The notes beneath the pieces are model-generated. The model was not told the DNA's origin and did not search any database. It worked only from the letters and a program-made list of their open reading frames with translations. Positions 29,096 through 35,245 of a stretch of 35,245 nucleotides of DNA are shown piece by piece. Both the position numbers and the translations under genes were made by a program. Numbering within the stretch: position 1 is the stretch's first letter; each line of letters begins with the position of its first letter. The DNA is from a bacterium (lineage in GTDB: Bacteria > Krumholzibacteriota > Krumholzibacteriia > LZORAL124-64-63), in NCBI GenBank assembly GCA_018829565.1, contig JAHJTW010000241.1, forward strand, positions 1 through 35,245. The letters are read 5' to 3'.

Positions 29096-29920
29096 TCATT
29101 TGAGGAGGATGCCCCGCCCGGTTCCGGAAGCGGATCCGCACCGCAGGCGGAAGAGGTAGGTCCCGGCGGCGGCCGGAAGGCCCCGGTCGTCGGTGCCGTC
29201 CCAGGGGACCCGGACGGTGCCCGCGGGAGCGTACCCGTCCACCAGCACGCCGAGGCTGCGGCCTGCAACGTCGAAGACCTCGAGCCGGACCGGACCATCC
29301 TGGGGATTGGAAAATTCCAGGAAGGTCCTGGGATTGAATGGGTTGGGCCACAAGCGCAGGTCGAGGGCGTTCTGCCGTCCAGGCAGGTCAGCAGTGCTCA
29401 CGCCGTGCCCCACCCGGATGGTGGTGGGAGGAAGGATGACCTCGGGGTACCAGTCGCCGGCGGTGTTGGAGATGTAGACGCCGGCGGGATCCTCCTCGGT
29501 CACCTTGACGACGACCGGACAGACGCCTTCGGCCTGGGCGACGTAATCCCACACGAAAAGTTCACCCGGGCCGTCCAGGTGCAGATCCGCTCCCATGATG
29601 ATGGCGTACCCGTACCAGGTCCCCAGGGTATCGGCCTCGAAGCCCTGGAACACGAAGTAGCCCGAATCGTCGTACAGGGCGCCTGCCTGGCCGCCCAGGC
29701 CATGAACGATGGTGGAATCATAGGACACCGTGACGATGATGGAGCGGACGTCCACGGTATCGTCGATGCAGATGGCCAGCCTTCCGGTGTCGCCCACGGC
29801 TACGACGGCGTCAGGCGGATCGAACCGCAGGTGAACGGCCGCCGAGGCGGGATCGGCCGCCGACAAGCCGAGCAGAAACGCCGATACCGACGCCAGGACG
29901 ATCACCGGGAAATTTCTCAC
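29096..29920 (-). CDS. Secreted cohesin-like protein with C-terminal FlgD-type sorting domain
   Basis: Signal peptide; VGDTGRLAICIDDTVDVRSIIVTVSYDSTIV; NPFNPRTFLEFSNP...VPWDGTDDRGLPAAAGTYLFRLRCG...GRGILLK. Confidence 0.83.
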   Translation of the reverse strand: MRNFPVIVLASVSAFLLGLSAADPASAAVHLRFDPPDAVVAVGDTGRLAICIDDTVDVRSIIVTVSYDSTIVHGLGGQAGALYDDSGYFVFQGFEADTLGTWYGYAIIMGADLHLDGPGELFVWDYVAQAEGVCPVVVKVTEEDPAGVYISNTAGDWYPEVILPPTTIRVGHGVSTADLPGRQNALDLRLWPNPFNPRTFLEFSNPQDGPVRLEVFDVAGRSLGVLVDGYAPAGTVRVPWDGTDDRGLPAAAGTYLFRLRCGSASGTGRGILLK

Positions 29921-29935
29921 GATGTTCCTTTCGGC

Positions 29936-29972
29936 GGGAGCCGCCGCCGGGTCTCCCCGCGCGGCGGCTCCC
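29936..29972 (-). terminator. 11-bp GC hairpin 8 nt past the stop of the 29981..34507 gene
   Basis: GGGAGCCGCCG / CGGCGGCTCCC perfect stem, 15-nt loop, no U-tract. Confidence 0.6.
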
Positions 29973-30080
29973 CCACGCGGTTACTTCATCAGGGTCATCT
30001 TGCGGACCTGGCTGTACGGACCGGCATCCAGCCGGTAGAAGTACACGCCCGAGGCGACCTGCTGATCGGCGTCGTCCCGA
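29936..30080. repeat. Copy 1 of a direct repeat (sorting-domain 3' end plus hairpin)
   Basis: Matches 35101..35245 with 2 mismatches (29954/35119 and 29961/35126); 119 bp exact from 29962. Confidence 0.97.
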
Positions 30081-33000
30081 CCCATCCAGACCACCTCGTG
30101 CTGACCGGCGCCCCGGCGCTCGTTCAGCAACGTCTTGATCAGACGACCGTCCACACCGTAGACCATCAGCCGCACCGACTGCGCTTCAGGCAGCGAGAAG
30201 CTGATCTTCGTCATCGGATTGAACGGGTTCGGATAGTTCGCGTTCAGGCTGAACACGCGCGGCGTCGCCGTGTCCGTCGCCTCGACCAGTTCGACCTTCA
30301 ACTCGCGGTTGTCCGTCCCGCGGGCCTTGATCGCCAGGTCCTCGAACGCGATCGCCGACTCGGCCGACACCGTGAACAGGTCGCCCGAACCGATGAATCC
30401 CTTGCCCGTGCCCAGCAGGGCCACGCTCACGTCGAGTTCGGATCCGATGTTCTTCAGGAACGTCTGTTCGGCCTGCTCATCGAGCAGCACACCGCTCCGG
30501 ACACCGGAAACCGCGGCACGCGCCATCACGTTGACGCCCTTCAGGCCCGAACCGTCGATCAGACGCAGGGCCATGGTGCCGTTGTCGTAATGCACCCAGG
30601 CCAGCTGGACCGTCGCCGAGATCGGAGCCTGGTCCTTCGCGGGACCGACCACGCCGAAGTTCATCGCGAAGACCATCAGATCCTCGAAGTTGATCACGCT
30701 GTCGGTCAGGGGAATGCCCACCCGGCTCCAGTCGTCGGTCGGTCCGACGTCCAGGACGTTGTGGAGACCGCCGAGAGCCACGGTGTTGCCGAACTGGGCG
30801 CCAAGGGCGTTCATGTCGACCGGGTCGACATCGCCGTCGGGAGTCGTGTAGCCCAAGCCGGGGATACCCGTCACGTCGCCCAGCCAGTAGTTCGTCGCCC
30901 GGTCGTTCGCCGCGGCTGCGGGACCCCAGTTGGAGGCCGCATCCACCGGGAACACCTCGTAGTAGTACACGCCGCGGCCGGAGGCCATGCCGTCGTCCAC
31001 GAGGCTGTTGGTGCCGACGGCCACGGTGTCCACCAGCACCCACTCGTCGCTCAGATCGGCCGCCGCCCGGCTCGCAGGGCGGGTCGGGATCACGTCGCCG
31101 GCCAGATCGTCGTACTCGGGGTAGGCCGAGACACCGGTCGTGGTGTCGTACCAGAGACCACGGTAGACCTCGTAGAAGGCCACGTCGGTCCCGTCATGGG
31201 TCCAGCTCACGTCGACCTTCTCGTGGCCCGGGGCCGCCGTGATGCCCGTCACCGCGGCAGGCGCCGTGCAGTCGACCTCGATGGTCGCGCCGGTCGCCGT
31301 GGCGGGAATGGACTGGTTCGCGGGGTCACGCAGCGTGAAGCTGTCGAAGGTGATCTGGGCCGTCCCATCGGAGGCCGTCACGAAATCGATCTTGAACAGG
31401 TCGGTCGTTCCGGCGCCTGAGATCGGCTGAGTGGGGTTGCCCACGGTCGTGCCGGAAATGGTGTACACCCCGCCACCCATGTCGAAGGAGTAGAACTGGG
31501 TCGTCCCTCCGAACGGGGCCAATGACGTGATCGTCCCCCAGTTCACCTCGCCGGTGGCCCGGACCACCGCGTTGAACCCGAACACGTCCGGCGTGTACTC
31601 GTCCGTCGTCAGCCTGAACGTCAGGGTCTGGGTCAGGCCGCAGGTCAGCGGACCGGAGGTCGCAGGAACCACGGCAACGCCCGCAAGGCCGGACCAGGGG
31701 TAGTAATCGATGTGATCGGTAACCTCGTCCCCGAGTCCGCCCGGATTGTACAGCCCTCCGGTTCCGGTATCATCACTGGTGTCCAGGGGTCCGGTGGAAT
31801 CTCCCCACCAGTTGTCTTCCGCCGCGACCAAGAGGCCGTTGGTCGGCACGCCGACCACCTGGAATCCATGCTGCGCGATCGGGTTACCCAGGGTTCCGTT
31901 TCCGTAGATCTCGTTGCCCGAGGCGCTGATGTCCTCGCTACAGTCATAGCAGGCATAGTCCCCGCTCACGGGAGGACTTTCGTACTGGGGATTCCAGTAG
32001 TTGCCCTCGAGATCGAGCATGATGCCGTCCCAGCCGTTGTCATGGATGACGTTCCCCACGAACTGGACGTTTTCGTTCTTGGGACCCATGTAGATGCCGC
32101 ACTTCTGATTGCCGAAGATCTCGTTGCCCTCGATGAGCAGATCCACCGGGCCATAGGCGGTCAAGGGATCGGACACCTTGTCCGAAGAGCCCCGTATCAA
32201 CTGGATGCCATGCCCGTACTTCAGGAAGTCCGGATCATCGCCGGGCAAGCCGGTCTGGCCGTAGATCGTGTTGTTCCGGATGACCAGGTTGGCGAAACCG
32301 CCGGCCGTTTCGATGCCCGACCGGTGCGACCCGTAGATCTCGTTGTCCTCGATCACCGTTCCGGTCATGTCGGCCGGACCAGGCGCCCCGTAGGAATAGT
32401 ACGAGGTCCAGAGGAACACGTTGTCGCCGTTCCCCTGGCAATCGAAGATCTTGTTGCCGGCAAAGGTGCTGTTCACCACCCCGAGATCGTTGTAGGGATG
32501 GTTGATGATGTAGAGGCCCATGCGGCCCTGGGCGCCATCCTGCATGGTCGTGTTGGTGTTGGGACCGATGATGCAGTTGACGACGTCGATGTTGGTGATC
32601 TCCCGGGTGTGGGCATAGACCCTGACCAGGGAGACGTTCTTGTTGGCCACCGCATTCAATTCCTCGACCACGAAACCGTCGAAGGTCACATTGTCCGTGT
32701 CGTGGATGTCCACGATGGCGTCGTATCCCGTGACGGGATCCGGGTGACTGATGATGCTCTCCACCATCGGATCCCAGGCATAGCCCGCGGGCACCGTGTA
32801 TCCGTTCTTATTGACGCCGGCCGTGGCGCCTAGCACGGTCAGGTCCTTCTCGATGAGGATCGCCTCCACATAGGTTCCCGGACCCACGTGGATGGTGGAT
32901 CCCGGATCGGCCTCGGTGACGGCAGCCTGGACGCTCATTCCGTCCGCGACGAAATAGTCCCCCGTGGCGATCTCCAGGATGGTCGAAAAGAGCTCGTAGC

Positions 33001-34507
33001 CCGTGAAGGCCAGGGCGAAGGCCGCGGCGTCCGCCAGGTCGTCCCGCAGGAACGTGTAACCCTCGGAGTCGGTGTATCCCCCCGCCTCACGGAACCGTGA
33101 GTTCCGGACGTTGTACTCGTAGCCGGTGATGCTGTAGGTGCCGTTGAACAGCCCGAACTCGTCCTGACTGAAGACGTAATCCTCGCCGGCGTTCAGGGTA
33201 GCCCCGTCGATGACCACATCGCTCGAACCACGATTCAGGTAAGTGGGACTCGAACAGTAGATGGCGATGGACCCCCAGGCGTTGTCGCCGGTGGTGATGT
33301 TGTCCAGGTCGGCGCCGACCACTCCGGTCAACTGGATGCCGTTGCCGCCCCAGGCGTCGAACGACGAGACTTGGGACAGGACGATGTCGTTGTAGCCGTG
33401 GATGTCCACCCCGGCCCGTTTGTGAGCGCCGATGACCGTGACGTCGGTCATGGTGAGTCCCGTGAACCCACCCGGAGGATTGCCCGTCCCGGAAGCATGG
33501 ATGGGATAGTTCAGGTTCGCCGCATCGCAGACCAGGGTGAAATTCTGGAGGGTGACAGCATCGGCACCCACGGAGAACCCGTACCCCCCGGCGGCAGGGA
33601 TCTGGATGGCGACGCCGGATTCGCTCTCACCCGTCAGGGTCAGCGGTACGGTCACGTTCAGAGTACCGACGGGACTGTAAGGCCCGTTGGCGACGGTGAT
33701 CGTGTCGTAGGGATTGGCGGCGGCCAGCGCGGCCTCGATGGTCATGTAACCCGTCAACTGGGTCGTGTTCTGGACCGGATAGGCATCGTAGATGTAGTAG
33801 TTCCCAACCAGGAAACCGGGGTCGCCGCTGACGTAGTTGGCGAGGGTGTCCCCGAAGATCCAGTTGTAGCCGTAGGCCACGTTGGTGCCCAGTTCATCCG
33901 GGGCACCGGACCCCACCGCATTCAGGGGATCGGCGATGTAGGCAGGCGACGGGGGCATGATCATGAGATCGCCCACGTCCTCGAAGGTCAATCCCGTGGA
34001 CAGGCCCGCGTGGGTGTGGACCCAGCTGGTGCCCGCGCTCGCTCCCGGGGTCTCGTAGACCTTGCAGGTCTTGACCTTCAGGTCGTCCCAGCTCGCGGCG
34101 TACCAGCGGTCGGCCGCCCATTCGGGGTTCGAGGGCTCGTTGGCGATCACCGCGTAATGGCCCAGGCCATCGGTGACCCAGATGTTGAAATAGGGGCCAT
34201 AGAGCGAGCCGGAGGTCCCGACGTCATCGAGACGATCGATGTGGAGGGTCATGATCTCCTGGACCATCGATCCGTTGACGGCGTTGGTGCCCAGGGCTGC
34301 CTTCTGGCCTCCCTCGAAGACCACGAATTCAACGGTATTGTCAGGCGCCGGGAACGTGTTGAGGGTAGGCGGGGTCCCGGAAGTATCCGAGTTCCTGATG
34401 ACAAACGGCGTCCATCCCCCCAGCGGATCCGCAACCGCGGCCCCGGTCAGGGCCAGACAGAATACCAGCCCGACGGCCAGACTGACCTTGCTCAATGAAC
34501 GATTCAT
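29981..34507 (-). CDS. Large secreted protein (1508 aa): beta-helix repeats, cohesin-like, FN3-like, dockerin-like, cohesin-like, FlgD-type sorting domain
   Basis: Signal peptide MNRSLSKVSLAVGLVFCLALTGAAVA; VIEDNEIYGSHRSGIETAGGFANLVIRNNTIYG; SAYPEYDD; LDVGPTDDWS...FEDLMVFAMNFG; NPFNPMTKISFSLPEAQSVRLMVYGVDGRLIKTLLNE...ASGVYFYRLDAGPYSQVRKMTLMK. Confidence 0.9.
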   Translation of the reverse strand: MNRSLSKVSLAVGLVFCLALTGAAVADPLGGWTPFVIRNSDTSGTPPTLNTFPAPDNTVEFVVFEGGQKAALGTNAVNGSMVQEIMTLHIDRLDDVGTSGSLYGPYFNIWVTDGLGHYAVIANEPSNPEWAADRWYAASWDDLKVKTCKVYETPGASAGTSWVHTHAGLSTGLTFEDVGDLMIMPPSPAYIADPLNAVGSGAPDELGTNVAYGYNWIFGDTLANYVSGDPGFLVGNYYIYDAYPVQNTTQLTGYMTIEAALAAANPYDTITVANGPYSPVGTLNVTVPLTLTGESESGVAIQIPAAGGYGFSVGADAVTLQNFTLVCDAANLNYPIHASGTGNPPGGFTGLTMTDVTVIGAHKRAGVDIHGYNDIVLSQVSSFDAWGGNGIQLTGVVGADLDNITTGDNAWGSIAIYCSSPTYLNRGSSDVVIDGATLNAGEDYVFSQDEFGLFNGTYSITGYEYNVRNSRFREAGGYTDSEGYTFLRDDLADAAAFALAFTGYELFSTILEIATGDYFVADGMSVQAAVTEADPGSTIHVGPGTYVEAILIEKDLTVLGATAGVNKNGYTVPAGYAWDPMVESIISHPDPVTGYDAIVDIHDTDNVTFDGFVVEELNAVANKNVSLVRVYAHTREITNIDVVNCIIGPNTNTTMQDGAQGRMGLYIINHPYNDLGVVNSTFAGNKIFDCQGNGDNVFLWTSYYSYGAPGPADMTGTVIEDNEIYGSHRSGIETAGGFANLVIRNNTIYGQTGLPGDDPDFLKYGHGIQLIRGSSDKVSDPLTAYGPVDLLIEGNEIFGNQKCGIYMGPKNENVQFVGNVIHDNGWDGIMLDLEGNYWNPQYESPPVSGDYACYDCSEDISASGNEIYGNGTLGNPIAQHGFQVVGVPTNGLLVAAEDNWWGDSTGPLDTSDDTGTGGLYNPGGLGDEVTDHIDYYPWSGLAGVAVVPATSGPLTCGLTQTLTFRLTTDEYTPDVFGFNAVVRATGEVNWGTITSLAPFGGTTQFYSFDMGGGVYTISGTTVGNPTQPISGAGTTDLFKIDFVTASDGTAQITFDSFTLRDPANQSIPATATGATIEVDCTAPAAVTGITAAPGHEKVDVSWTHDGTDVAFYEVYRGLWYDTTTGVSAYPEYDDLAGDVIPTRPASRAAADLSDEWVLVDTVAVGTNSLVDDGMASGRGVYYYEVFPVDAASNWGPAAAANDRATNYWLGDVTGIPGLGYTTPDGDVDPVDMNALGAQFGNTVALGGLHNVLDVGPTDDWSRVGIPLTDSVINFEDLMVFAMNFGVVGPAKDQAPISATVQLAWVHYDNGTMALRLIDGSGLKGVNVMARAAVSGVRSGVLLDEQAEQTFLKNIGSELDVSVALLGTGKGFIGSGDLFTVSAESAIAFEDLAIKARGTDNRELKVELVEATDTATPRVFSLNANYPNPFNPMTKISFSLPEAQSVRLMVYGVDGRLIKTLLNERRGAGQHEVVWMGRDDADQQVASGVYFYRLDAGPYSQVRKMTLMK

Positions 34508-34768
34508 GGATGTACCCCCGAAATGGAAAAAGGAAATGACAAAATCCCAAAGTGGGATCGGTTGCTTGGAGGCCTGTCCAAGGCGCCAAGGGGCTGAATC
34601 ACCTCGCTCGGTGAATCAGAGGACCGTTCCGTCGGTCATAATTCTGGAGAATATGTGCATTATCCTGCGTTGTATTCCGACGCAAATCGAACGCGAATTG
34701 ATATATCCCGGCGGTGGGGCGAACCCGGGAAACAGGGCGATGGGGGGCGAGGGGGATATCTTCCCAGA

Positions 34769-34972
34769 TCATAGCCTGGATGTCAAGGACATTGCGAAAC
34801 CATAAGGTTGATCCCATGGGGGACCATCCCGGCCGAAATTCCAGAGAATCGAAGGAGGGGCCGCCAGCGGGTCGTAGTTCAGGTTGTTGGACCCCTAGGT
34901 CAGGCTATAGTCCCCGTAGTCCAGGATGTTCAGAGCCGCAGTGCCCATCGTATAAATCCGATCGTCCAGCTT
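34769..34972 (-). pseudogene. Amber-interrupted coding relic
   Basis: One frame reads KLDDRIYTMGTAALNILDYGDYSLT*GSNNLNYDPLAAPPSILWNFGRDGPPWDQPYGFAMSLTSRL* with TAG at 34895-34897; no start codon upstream. Confidence 0.45.
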
Positions 34973-35052
34973 GGAGCGAGATCGTGATCATCCCTCATGA
35001 TGAGGAAACTATCAAGGATAGCTCAAATAATTAAAAATGTTTTCAATTCAAT

Positions 35053-35080
35053 GACCGCCCGGCGGTTGGGCCGGGCGGTC
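35053..35080 (-). terminator. 11-bp hairpin downstream of the partial gene at the window end
   Basis: GACCGCCCGGC-GGTTGG-GCCGGGCGGTC; minus-strand downstream ATTGAATTGAAAACATTTTTAA. Confidence 0.6.
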
Positions 35081-35100
35081 AATTGGCAGGGGTCTATCTC

Positions 35101-35245
35101 GGGAGCCGCCGCCGGGTCACCCCGCACGGCGGCTCCCCCACGCGGTTACTTCATCAGGGTCATCTTGCGGACCTGGCTGTACGGACCGGCATCCAGCCGG
35201 TAGAAGTACACGCCCGAGGCGACCTGCTGATCGGCGTCGTCCCGA
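35101..35245. repeat. Copy 2 of the direct repeat, running to the window edge
   Basis: 145/145 alignment to 29936..30080 with 2 mismatches, both in the hairpin loop. Confidence 0.97.
35146..35245 (-). CDS. Partial CDS: C-terminus of another FlgD-type sorting-domain protein (truncated by window)
   Basis: Ends ...GVYFYRLDAGPYSQVRKMTLMK*, identical at DNA level to the end of 29981..34507. Confidence 0.85.
   Translation of the reverse strand, partial: RDDADQQVASGVYFYRLDAGPYSQVRKMTLMK

Noticed and set aside
29405-31420. 671-aa plus-strand ORF opposite secreted-protein genes
   Set aside because: Mirror of coding strand composition (VHVHDV/HRRHD-type repeats); no recognisable domain.
34714-35034. 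Plus-strand 106-aa ORF over the intergenic region
   Set aside because: No homology-like features; crosses the amber-interrupted relic which has better protein-like composition on the opposite strand.

Overview
High-GC bacterial window with dense protein coding. The style (FlgD-Ig/T9SS-like C-terminal domains with NPFNPxT motifs, cohesin-like domains, beta-helices) suggests an FCB-group lineage; taxonomy is inferred, not proven. Positions ~1-19 kb look like ordinary chromosome: a two-component/HDOD/HD-GYP-like signalling cluster, a large BNR/sortilin-like exported protein, a minus-strand run (KARI-like, Yip1, MacA-like adaptor, two FtsX/MacB-type permeases), a tRNA(CAT) next to tilS, then ftsH and folP. 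Positions ~20-35 kb form an accessory region of secreted proteins with cohesin-like, beta-helix, FN3-like, dockerin-like and FlgD-like sorting domains, interrupted by an asparagine-synthase-like gene whose N-terminal Cys nucleophile is absent. Main second-look items: (i) a shared short C-terminal motif, [WF]GS[IL]KAxF, on two secreted proteins without a FlgD-type tail; (ii) a tightly coupled pair of cohesin-like proteins in which the stop region of one is the SD of the next; (iii) a variant dockerin-like module with the signature LDVGPTxDWS...FEDLMxFAxNxG; (iv) a glutaminase-dead Asn-synthase homologue; (v) a near-identical 145-bp repeat covering a sorting-domain 3' end plus hairpin, with 119 bp exact running to the window edge; (vi) an amber-interrupted coding relic; (vii) a long structured leader with a 37-aa uORF overlapping the start of the 1385-aa protein gene. 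All family calls come from reading motifs; no searches were run.
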